A DNA stretch of 7,913 bases, from positions 1-7,913 of the forward strand of contig JACQAI010000401.1 of NCBI GenBank assembly GCA_016195115.1, in the 5' to 3' direction. The stretch is from Pseudomonadota bacterium (GTDB lineage: Bacteria > Pseudomonadota > Alphaproteobacteria > Elsterales > Elsteraceae). Below are positions 1 through 6,188 of this stretch, piece by piece. Under the pieces are notes generated by a model. The model was given only the letters and a program-made list of their open reading frames with translations, was not told the origin of the DNA and made no database searches. How positions within the stretch are numbered: position 1 is the stretch's first letter; every line of letters begins with the position of its first letter. A program made the position numbers and the translations under genes.

Positions 1-399
1 CTGGTCGGTCAGGCGCTGGTCGCGCCCGACGTCGGCGATCTGCTCGTAGAAGTTCAGCGCCTTCAGATAGTAGGCGTAGGCGGCGTCGCGGTTGCCGGGG
101 TGGAGCTGGATGAAGCGGTCGAGCGCGACCAGCGACTCATCGTACCGGTTGCGCTGATAGAGCGCGTAGGCCGACATCAACTGGGCCTTGGTTGCCCACA
201 CCGAATAGGGATGCTGGCGCTCGACCTCGTCGAACTTCTTCGACGCCGCGTCGAACTGGGCGTTGAGCATCGCGTCGGTCGCCTCGTTGTAGAGCTTCTC
301 GACCGGCGCGTCGACGTAGGTGTCCTTGTCGTCGCTCGAGCAGGCGGCGACCGCCAGGAGGGCGCAGCCGGCAAGCAGGAACGCGGTCGGAAGCTTCAT
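1..399 (-). CDS. bamD: Outer membrane protein assembly factor BamD, N-terminal half (partial, runs off left edge)
   Basis: BamD (ComL/YfiO family) is a periplasm-facing lipoprotein of the BAM complex, which inserts beta-barrel proteins into the outer membrane. The 133 residues visible start with a lipoprotein signal peptide: a short n-region with Lys2, a hydrophobic core, and a lipobox (VAA-C) with the lipidated Cys at residue 20. TPR-type helices follow, with recognisable family stretches around residues 64-85 (HPYSVWATKAQLMSAYALYQ), 94-104 (LDRFIQLHPGN) and 108-122 (AYAYYLKALNFYEQI). BamD proteins are usually about 245-290 aa, so roughly the second half lies outside the window. I chose the ATG at 399 because the signal peptide begins cleanly with MKLP. 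An in-frame ATG at 414 would add only MAEPI and cannot be excluded. The gene is transcribed away from the two-partner secretion locus and needs its own promoter, since lpxC is no longer directly upstream. The family call is firm; the exact start is less so. Confidence 0.95.
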   Translation of the reverse strand, partial: MKLPTAFLLAGCALLAVAACSSDDKDTYVDAPVEKLYNEATDAMLNAQFDAASKKFDEVERQHPYSVWATKAQLMSAYALYQRNRYDESLVALDRFIQLHPGNRDAAYAYYLKALNFYEQIADVGRDQRLTDQ

Positions 400-430
400 G
401 ATCGGCTCGGCCATGGTCGCAGAGGGCCCT

Positions 431-460
431 CCTATAGCATTGCGGCGCGCGCCCGGCCAA
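431..460 (-). promoter_or_regulatory. Putative sigma-70-type promoter of bamD
   Basis: Read on the minus strand there is a TTGGCC hexamer (455-460), an 18-nt spacer and TATAGG (431-436), a plausible -35/-10 pair. It would start transcription at about 423-426, only some 10-25 nt ahead of the two candidate bamD start codons. A GGAGGG Shine-Dalgarno-like run (427-432) lies about a dozen bases before the ATG at 414. It overlaps a perfect 10-bp palindrome, GAGGGCCCTC (422-431). A private promoter is expected because bamD is cut off from lpxC by oppositely oriented genes. The call rests on hexamer likeness only. Confidence 0.4.
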
Positions 461-589
461 GCCACGGCGCCGCCGCCGTCGGGCACATGAACCGCCACCC
501 GCGCATCCTCCGATCGGATTATGCGGAATGATCCGATTCGGGGTGATTTGCGTCGGAAAAGTAGCGAATAGCCGTCTAATTGGGGCAAT

Positions 590-604
590 TTAAGGTTGCC
601 TTAA
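590..604 (+). promoter_or_regulatory. Perfect TTAA-N7-TTAA box (CtrA-type operator) upstream of tpsA
   Basis: The sequence TTAA at 590-593, seven bases (GGTTGCC), then TTAA at 601-604 matches the established full CtrA-binding core TTAA-N7-TTAA. CtrA is the alphaproteobacterial response regulator that controls cell-cycle, motility and surface genes. The box is also a perfect inverted repeat (TTAAGG-TTG-CCTTAA). It ends 26 bp before the tpsA ATG, close to where a CtrA-activated -35 region would lie. The 90 bp at 541-630 contain only 34 G/C, far below their surroundings, which suits a promoter but also makes TTAA likelier by chance. A GANTC (CcrM-type methylation) site lies at 535-539. The motif match is observed; binding by CtrA is inferred. 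Confidence 0.5.
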
Positions 605-610
605 GCTGAT

Positions 611-630
611 ATTTATATTGATTTATATCT
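611..630 (+). repeat. Tandem ATTTATAT direct repeat, 10-bp period, at the tpsA start; candidate -10 region
   Basis: ATTTATAT occurs at 611-618 and again at 621-628, exactly one helical turn apart and directly abutting the tpsA ATG at 631. Each copy contains a -10-like hexamer, TATATT at 614-619 and TATATC at 624-629. The first lies 18 bp beyond TTAAGG (590-595) and would start transcription at about 625-627, giving an almost leaderless mRNA. The second lies 17 bp beyond TTAAGC (601-606) but would start downstream of the ATG. No Shine-Dalgarno sequence precedes the ATG. Function is inferred from position and composition. Confidence 0.4.
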
Positions 631-3600
631 ATGCCTTGCCGTCTTCGTTTGCTCGGCGCGAGCGCAGCAGTGCTCGCGGTCGGATTGTCCAGCGCCGGCG
701 CCAACCCGCAGGGCGGCACGGTGCGCGGCGGCAGCGCGACCATCGGCGCGCCGGTCGGCGGACGGCTCGACATCAATCAGACGTCGGATCGCGCGATCAT
801 CGATTGGCGCGGCTTCTCGATCGGCGCCGGCGAGATCACCCGCTTCAACCAGCCGTCGGCGACCGCCGCGACGCTCAACCGGGTGGTCGGCGAGGACCCG
901 TCGCACATCCTCGGCCAGCTGTCGGCGAACGGCCGGGTGCTGCTCATCAACCCCAACGGCGTGCTGTTCGGCACCGGCAGCCGCGTCGACGTCGCCGGCC
1001 TGGTGGCGACCACGGCCAACATCGCGAACGACGATTTCATGGCGCGGCGCCTCGCCTTCACGATGCCGGGCCGGCCCGGCGCGGCGGTGGTCAACCGCGG
1101 CACCATCACGGTCGCAGCCGGCGGGGTGGTCGCGCTGGTCGCGCCCGGGGTCGCCAACGAGGGCGTGATCAACGCCCGGCTCGGCCGGGTCAGCCTAGTG
1201 TCGGCCAATCGTTTCACGGTCGATTTCCACGGCGACCAGCTGATCCAGTTCGCGCTCGACGACAAGGTCATGCAGCGCGCGATCGCCGCCGACGGCACGT
1301 CGCTCGCCGCCGCGGTGTCGAACAGCGGCCGCATCGCCGCCGACGGCGGCGTGGTGCAGATGAGCGCCAACGCCGCGCGCGGCGTGCTCGACCGCACGAT
1401 CGACATGTCCGGCGTGATCGAGGCGCGCGCGGTCCGCCAGGTCGGCGGCCGCATCGTGCTCGACGGCGGCGACGGCACGGTGCAGGTGTCGGGGCGGCTC
1501 GACGCCACGGGCCGCGGCGCCGGGCAGACCGGCGGCACGATCAAGATCATCGGCGAGCGCGTCGGGCTGTTCGCCGGCACCAATGTCGATGCCTCGGGCG
1601 ACGCCGGCGGCGGCACGGTGCTGGTCGGCGGCAACCGTCAGGGCCAGGGGCCCGAGCGCAACGCGCAAGCGACCTACGTCGACGCGCAGGCATCGATCAA
1701 GGCCGACGCCGTCACGCAAGGCGACGGCGGCAACGTCGTGGTCTGGTCGGACAACTACACGCGCTTCGACGGCATGATCTCGGCGCGCGGCGGCGCGGCC
1801 GGCGGCAACGGCGGCGCGGTCGAGACCTCGTCGCGCAACGTGCTCGACGTCGCCACCGGCCGGGTCGACGCCGCCGCGCCGGCCGGTCGCGCCGGGACGT
1901 GGCTGCTCGATCCGTACGACATCACGATCACGAATTCGACCACGAACGGCTCGTTCAGCGGCGGCAATCCGAACGTCTTCACACCGACCAACACCGCGAC
2001 GGTCGATGCCGCCACCATCAGCGCCAGCCTGAGCGGCGGCACCAGCGTCACGATCGATACCGGAGCGCCCGGGGGCGACAATGGCGACATCACCGTCGCC
2101 GCCAACATCACGAAGAGCGGCGGCGGCCTGGCCACCCTGACGATCGTCGCCGCGGGCGCCATGAGCGTGACGGGCGCGCCGGTGATCGGCGTCACGGCGG
2201 GCAACTCGCTCAACGTCGACATCACGCTCGGCAACGCCGGCACCCTGCCGGCGATGTCGCTCGGCACCGGTTCGCTGACCGTCAATTCGTCGGGCGGTCA
2301 TCTGTTCTCGAACGGGCCGATCACCCAGACCGCGGGGGGCGGCGCGGTCAGCTTCAATATGAACACCCATGGCCTCGACTTGGCTGACGCCGGCAACCTG
2401 ATCACCGGCACCTTGTCGATCGCCAACGGTGCCGGGTCCAACATCACGATCGTCAATTCCGGTTCGCTCACCCTGGGCACCTGGTCGCTCAACAGCACCG
2501 GCTCGCCGATCTCGATCACGGCGGTGGGCGGGATCACCCAAACCGGGCCGATGACCCAGCCGGCCGGCGCGTCGTCGGTGACGCTCAACGCCGGCGCCGG
2601 TCCGATCACGATGACCAACGCCGGCAACGCCATCACCGGCACCCTGAGCCTGACCAACAGCGCCGCCAACGTCGTCCAGGTCGTCAACACGGTCGCAACC
2701 AAGTTCGGCACCTCGAGCATCGGCCGCAACCTGACCTTCAGCACCGCCGGCGCGATCACCCAGAGCGGCGCGTTCACGGTCGCCGGCACCAGCAGCTTCG
2801 CGACCGGCGCCAGCGCGATCACGCTGACCCAGGCGGCCAACAGCTTCACGGGCGCGGTCAGCCTGTCGAACAGCGGCGCCAACAACGTCCAGCTCACCAA
2901 CGCGACGGCGACCGTGCTCGGCACCTCGACGATCGGCAAGGCCTTGACGGTGATCTCGGGCGGCACCGTGACCCAGACCGGGGTCCTCACCGTGGGGAGC
3001 TCGACCACCCTCTCGTCGACCGTCGGCGTCGCCGACATGCTGCTCAACACCCAGGCCAACGATTTCGCCGGGGGCGTCGGGTTCGGCGGCACGCTGACGC
3101 GCATCCGAGACGTCGCGCTGCGCAACGTCAACGCGGCGGCGACCGTGCCGGTGCTGGGCGGGCTGACCAACCTGCGCAACCTGACCCTGCAGTTCGACAA
3201 TGCCGGCATGGCGCTCGGCGCCTTCACGGCCAGCGGCAATGTCGCGCTGACCGCCGCCGGCGCGGTGACGCAGACCGCGGCCGCCACGGTGACGGGCACG
3301 ACCAGCGTCGCGGCCGGCGCCAATGCGATCGCGCTGACCCAAGCGGCCAACAGCTTCACGGGCGCGGTCGCGCTGTCGAATAGCGGCGCCAACGACGTCA
3401 CGCTGACCAACAACCGCGCGACCGCGCTCGCCGCCGCGACCGTCGGCCGGAACCTGAGCCTGACCTCGAACGGTGCTGTCACGCAGACTGCCGCGGCGAC
3501 GGTCGGCGGCACGACGACCGTCTCGGCCGGCGCCAACGCGATAACGTTGAGCCAGGCGGGGAACGCGTTCACGGGCGCGATGGCGCTTTCGAATAGCGGC

Positions 3601-4419
3601 GCCAACGACGCGACGCTGACCAACAACATCGCGACCGTGCTCGGCGCCGCGACGATCGGCCGGAACCTGAGCGTGACCTCGAACGGCGCCATCACGCAGA
3701 CCGCCGCGGCGACGGTCGGCGGCGCGACGACCGTCTCAGCCGGCGCCAACGCGATCACCTTGACCCAGGCCGGCAATGCGTTGACCGGCGCGGTGGCGCT
3801 GTCGAACAGCGGCGCCAACGACGCGACGCTGACCAACAACATCGCGACCGTGCTCGGTACCTCGGCGGTCGGCCGCAACCTGACCGTGACGTCGAACGGC
3901 GCGATCACGCAGACCGGGGCCCTCACGGTCGGCGGCACCGGGAGCTTCGCGGCCGGGACCAACGCAGTCACCTTGACCCAGGCGGCCAACAGCTTCGGCG
4001 GCTTCGCGGTGACGAGCGGCCAGACGGTGGCGACCGGCACCATCGCCGGCGTGTCGGGCGGCGCGGCGGCGACCTTGGCGACCGCGCCGGGCTCGACCGG
4101 GACCCAGACCTTCAACGGCTGCACTATCGGAACCGGCTGTGTCGCGGCCGCCGCGCCGCCGGTCGTCACCGTCACGTCCGTGGTCTCCGTGGCCGAGGGC
4201 GTGGCGGTGACCTCGGCAACCAACCAGGTGCTCGGCGCCGCCACGCGCCAGCCGGCGCCGTCGTCGGACCCGAACGGCTCGAATGTCGGCGGATTCGAGG
4301 TCTCGATTCCCACCCAGAACGTCGACTGGTCGAACCCGTCGGGCGATCTGAACGTCACCCTTGCGCCCGAGCTGAATATTCTGCACCCCTTCTTTCATGG
4401 CGGGCAGGCAAGCCGCTGA
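631..4419 (+). CDS. Two-partner secretion exoprotein (TpsA), HMW/FHA-type filamentous adhesin
   Basis: This predicted secreted or surface adhesin of 1262 aa is exported by Sec and then by its TpsB partner. It has a signal peptide (residues 1-25, Arg4 and Arg6, hydrophobic core, cleavage near AGA/NP). The TPS secretion domain follows, with FNQPS (72-76) and the hallmark INPNGVLFG (Asn107-Gly110 core). Beta-helix-type sequence leads to VVWSDNY (around 370-376) and GTWLLDPYDITI (Trp424-Asp430), typical of HMW-like adhesins. Residues 565 to about 1125 hold eight ITQT-type repeats. The only two mature cysteines, C1164 and C1170, lie in NGCTIGTGC near the C-terminus. No pretoxin VENN motif or toxin domain is seen. 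The start is fixed by an in-frame stop at 619-621 and by the signal peptide, although no Shine-Dalgarno is visible. The tail overlaps tpsB by 23 bp. The class is firm; the ligand is unknown. Confidence 0.93.
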   Translation: MPCRLRLLGASAAVLAVGLSSAGANPQGGTVRGGSATIGAPVGGRLDINQTSDRAIIDWRGFSIGAGEITRFNQPSATAATLNRVVGEDPSHILGQLSANGRVLLINPNGVLFGTGSRVDVAGLVATTANIANDDFMARRLAFTMPGRPGAAVVNRGTITVAAGGVVALVAPGVANEGVINARLGRVSLVSANRFTVDFHGDQLIQFALDDKVMQRAIAADGTSLAAAVSNSGRIAADGGVVQMSANAARGVLDRTIDMSGVIEARAVRQVGGRIVLDGGDGTVQVSGRLDATGRGAGQTGGTIKIIGERVGLFAGTNVDASGDAGGGTVLVGGNRQGQGPERNAQATYVDAQASIKADAVTQGDGGNVVVWSDNYTRFDGMISARGGAAGGNGGAVETSSRNVLDVATGRVDAAAPAGRAGTWLLDPYDITITNSTTNGSFSGGNPNVFTPTNTATVDAATISASLSGGTSVTIDTGAPGGDNGDITVAANITKSGGGLATLTIVAAGAMSVTGAPVIGVTAGNSLNVDITLGNAGTLPAMSLGTGSLTVNSSGGHLFSNGPITQTAGGGAVSFNMNTHGLDLADAGNLITGTLSIANGAGSNITIVNSGSLTLGTWSLNSTGSPISITAVGGITQTGPMTQPAGASSVTLNAGAGPITMTNAGNAITGTLSLTNSAANVVQVVNTVATKFGTSSIGRNLTFSTAGAITQSGAFTVAGTSSFATGASAITLTQAANSFTGAVSLSNSGANNVQLTNATATVLGTSTIGKALTVISGGTVTQTGVLTVGSSTTLSSTVGVADMLLNTQANDFAGGVGFGGTLTRIRDVALRNVNAAATVPVLGGLTNLRNLTLQFDNAGMALGAFTASGNVALTAAGAVTQTAAATVTGTTSVAAGANAIALTQAANSFTGAVALSNSGANDVTLTNNRATALAAATVGRNLSLTSNGAVTQTAAATVGGTTTVSAGANAITLSQAGNAFTGAMALSNSGANDATLTNNIATVLGAATIGRNLSVTSNGAITQTAAATVGGATTVSAGANAITLTQAGNALTGAVALSNSGANDATLTNNIATVLGTSAVGRNLTVTSNGAITQTGALTVGGTGSFAAGTNAVTLTQAANSFGGFAVTSGQTVATGTIAGVSGGAAATLATAPGSTGTQTFNGCTIGTGCVAAAAPPVVTVTSVVSVAEGVAVTSATNQVLGAATRQPAPSSDPNGSNVGGFEVSIPTQNVDWSNPSGDLNVTLAPELNILHPFFHGGQASR
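2323..4010 (+). repeat. Eight in-frame repeats (mostly exactly 213 bp / 71 aa) inside tpsA
   Basis: The ITQT/VTQT motif recurs with its Thr codon at 2323, 2536, 2758, 2971, 3268, 3481, 3694 and 3907 (residues 565, 636, 710, 781, 880, 951, 1022 and 1093). The steps are 213, 222, 213, 297, 213, 213 and 213 bp, so all stay in frame. A typical unit reads ITQT, then a T/V-rich strand, AGANAITLTQAGN, TGAVALSNSGAND, TLTNNIATVLG, and GRNLTVTSNG. The last four units are the most alike: 3595-3644 is identical over 50 bp to 3808-3857. The first three are diverged, and the unit at 2971 is 84 bp longer. Such repeats fit rungs of a beta-helical stalk. The eighth unit is incomplete and decays after about 4010. 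Confidence 0.9.
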
Positions 4420-6166
4420 GCGGTGGCCGACGGGTCTGGGCGGTGGCACATCGCTCGGCGCCGCGGCGTTGGCGTGGTCGAGCCGGCTCATCCGCGCCGC
4501 GCTGCTCGGCGGGCTGGTCGGGTGGCTCGCGCTGCCGGCGGCGGCGCAAGTCGTCATTCCGGGCACGGCCGACCCGTTGCGCCTGCAAGAGCGCGCGCGT
4601 CCGACCCCGACGGCGCGCCCCAGCGGTCCGGCGGTCCGGCTCGAGGAGCCGCCTGCCGCGTTGCCCGAGGGCATCGACGACGTGCGCTTCGATCTGCGCG
4701 GCATCGTGCTCGTCGGGGCCACGGTCTACGACACCAGCGCGCTGACGCCGCTGTGGCAGGATCTGCTCGGCCGCGAGGTCAGCTTGGCCGAGCTCTATGC
4801 CGTGACGATCGCGATCACGACCAAATACCGCAACGACGGTTGGATCCTGTCGCGCGCCATCATCCCGGCGCAGGAGCTGCAAGACGGCATCGTGCGGCTC
4901 GAGGTGATCGAGGGCTATGTCGGCGAGGTGTCGATCACGGGCGAGGTCGGACGCGACGCGCACCTGCGCGGCTATGCCGACCACATTTTGGCGTCGCGGC
5001 CGCTCCAGGTCCGCACCCTCGAGCGCTATCTGCTGCTGCTCGACGATCTCGCCGGCGTCACGGCCCGGTCGGTGCTGGCGCCGCTGCCCGGCGAGCGCGG
5101 CGCCGCCATCCTGACCGTCGAGCTGCAGCAGAAGGTGCTCGATGTTTTCTCGACCATGGATAATCGCGGCACGCGCTTCATCGGCCCGTTCCAGGCATCC
5201 CTCGGCGGCCGCCTCAACTCGGTGCTCGGGCTCTACGAGACGACGCAGCTGCGTTTCATCAACACGCCCGCCGAGTTCGACGATCTGCGCGCTTACGATC
5301 TCAGCCACGTCATGCCGCTCGACAGCGACGGCACCCTGATCTCGGTCGGCATCAACCAGGCGATCGCGCATCCGGGCTTCACCCTGCGGCCGCTGCGCGT
5401 CGGCAGCGCCGCCACCGTGTTCACCACCCAGGTGAGCCATCAACTGGTGCGCCAGCGCGCCGAGAACCTCACCCTCTCTGGCGCGTTCGTCATGACCGAT
5501 CTGCGCACCGACTTGCTCGGCGGCACCGTCCTGCTGCTCAACGACCGCATCCGCACCATCCAGTTCGGCGCGCTCTACGACTTCGTCGACGACTGGGACG
5601 GCATCAACGTCTTCGATCTGCATGTCAGTCGCGGCCTCGACATCATCGGCGCGCGCACCACGGGCTCGGCCAACCTGTCGCGCGCCAACGGGCGCAGCGA
5701 TTTCGCCAAGCTGATCGGCGACGCGCAACGCGTGCAGTCGCTCGGCGGCGACTGGTCGGCGCTGCTTGCGGTCACGGGGCAGTATGGTTTCGGCTCGCTG
5801 CTCGCCTCAGAGCAGTTCGGCATCGGCGGCGTCAACTTCGTGCGCGCCTACGACCCCGCTGAATTGACCGGCGATCGCGGCATCGCCGGCAAGATCGAGC
5901 TGCAGTACGGCGAGCGGCTGGGCCTGTCGTGGCTCGCCAGCTACCAGCTCTACGGGTATTACGACGCTGGCCGGGTCTGGAACCAGGCACCGCTCGCGGG
6001 CGAGAACGCCGCCGCCTCGGCGACCGCGGCCGGCGCCGGCGTGCGCTTCACGATTTCCGAGCAGATCTCCGGCACCCTCGAGGTCGCCAAGCCGCTGACC
6101 CGCTCCGTCGCCACCGCCGGCGACCGCGATCCACGGGTATTTTTTGGGCTGGTCGCGCGATTCTAA
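4397..6166 (+). CDS. Two-partner secretion outer-membrane transporter (TpsB; ShlB/FhaC/HecB family)
   Basis: This 589-aa Omp85-superfamily transporter would export the upstream TpsA across the outer membrane. A signal peptide with a long n-region ends near AAA/Q (residue 50). A Pro-rich stretch (51-95), possibly holding the plug helix and linker, precedes a POTRA domain (about 96-172; FDLRGIVLVGATVYD, LLGREVSLAELY, YRNDGWILSRAIIPAQ, GIVRLEVIEGYV). A second POTRA follows at about 173-246, then the 16-strand-type barrel to the end. The L6 signature appears as VRAYDPAELTGDRGIAG (from 482), with Ala484 where many relatives have Gly. The final residue is Phe (GLVARF), the usual BAM recognition end. 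The ATG lies inside tpsA in another frame, 23 bp before its stop, with no Shine-Dalgarno visible, so translation is probably coupled. A TTG at 4469 (residue 25) is an alternative start giving a shorter n-region. Confidence 0.94.
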   Translation: MAGRQAAERWPTGLGGGTSLGAAALAWSSRLIRAALLGGLVGWLALPAAAQVVIPGTADPLRLQERARPTPTARPSGPAVRLEEPPAALPEGIDDVRFDLRGIVLVGATVYDTSALTPLWQDLLGREVSLAELYAVTIAITTKYRNDGWILSRAIIPAQELQDGIVRLEVIEGYVGEVSITGEVGRDAHLRGYADHILASRPLQVRTLERYLLLLDDLAGVTARSVLAPLPGERGAAILTVELQQKVLDVFSTMDNRGTRFIGPFQASLGGRLNSVLGLYETTQLRFINTPAEFDDLRAYDLSHVMPLDSDGTLISVGINQAIAHPGFTLRPLRVGSAATVFTTQVSHQLVRQRAENLTLSGAFVMTDLRTDLLGGTVLLLNDRIRTIQFGALYDFVDDWDGINVFDLHVSRGLDIIGARTTGSANLSRANGRSDFAKLIGDAQRVQSLGGDWSALLAVTGQYGFGSLLASEQFGIGGVNFVRAYDPAELTGDRGIAGKIELQYGERLGLSWLASYQLYGYYDAGRVWNQAPLAGENAAASATAAGAGVRFTISEQISGTLEVAKPLTRSVATAGDRDPRVFFGLVARF

Positions 6167-6188
6167 CCGAGGCGACTTTGCCCAGCCC
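6146..6188. other. Inverted repeat spanning the convergent tpsB and lpxC stop codons
   Basis: GGGCTGG (6146-6152) can pair with CCAGCCC (6182-6188), and inside them TCGC (6153-6156) with GCGA (6172-6175), leaving a bulge. The structure covers the TAA of tpsB and touches the TAG of lpxC. Only 21 bp separate the two stops, so this is where both transcripts should end. It is not a canonical intrinsic terminator in either direction: the T6 run (6139-6145 region) lies on the wrong side for the plus strand and reads as A6 on the minus strand. A role in ending or protecting the two mRNAs is possible but unproven. Confidence 0.3.

Noticed and set aside
618..2387. 589-aa plus-strand frame overlapping the start of tpsA
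   Set aside because: The translation is Arg-rich and repetitive with no domain, and it overlaps the well-supported tpsA frame.
2323..4010. CRISPR array or satellite DNA
   Set aside because: The repeats are 213 bp, in frame, translated and diverged by codon-level changes, with no unique spacers between short identical repeats.
1195..4358. Long minus-strand open frames antisense to tpsA (715 aa at 1195-3342 and 686 aa at 2298-4358)
   Set aside because: They mirror the 213-bp repeats of the sense gene and arise because GC-rich codons rarely give stops on the other strand. Their sequence has no recognisable domain, while the sense frame has a signal peptide, TPS domain and motifs.
3980..4419. 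Contact-dependent inhibition (CdiA) toxin tip and immunity gene
   Set aside because: The C-terminus has no VENN-like pretoxin motif or nuclease-like domain. No small immunity ORF follows, because tpsB starts within the end of tpsA, and CDI loci usually have cdiB first.
4355..5728. 457-aa minus-strand open frame antisense to tpsB
   Set aside because: The sense frame has clear POTRA and barrel motifs. The antisense product is a low-information Arg/Ala/Asp/Glu-rich sequence typical of GC-rich shadows.
5820..5900. TpsB as a degraded pseudogene because of the altered L6 tetrad
   Set aside because: The frame is intact from signal peptide to the terminal Phe, the length is normal for the family, and only the Gly of the tetrad differs.
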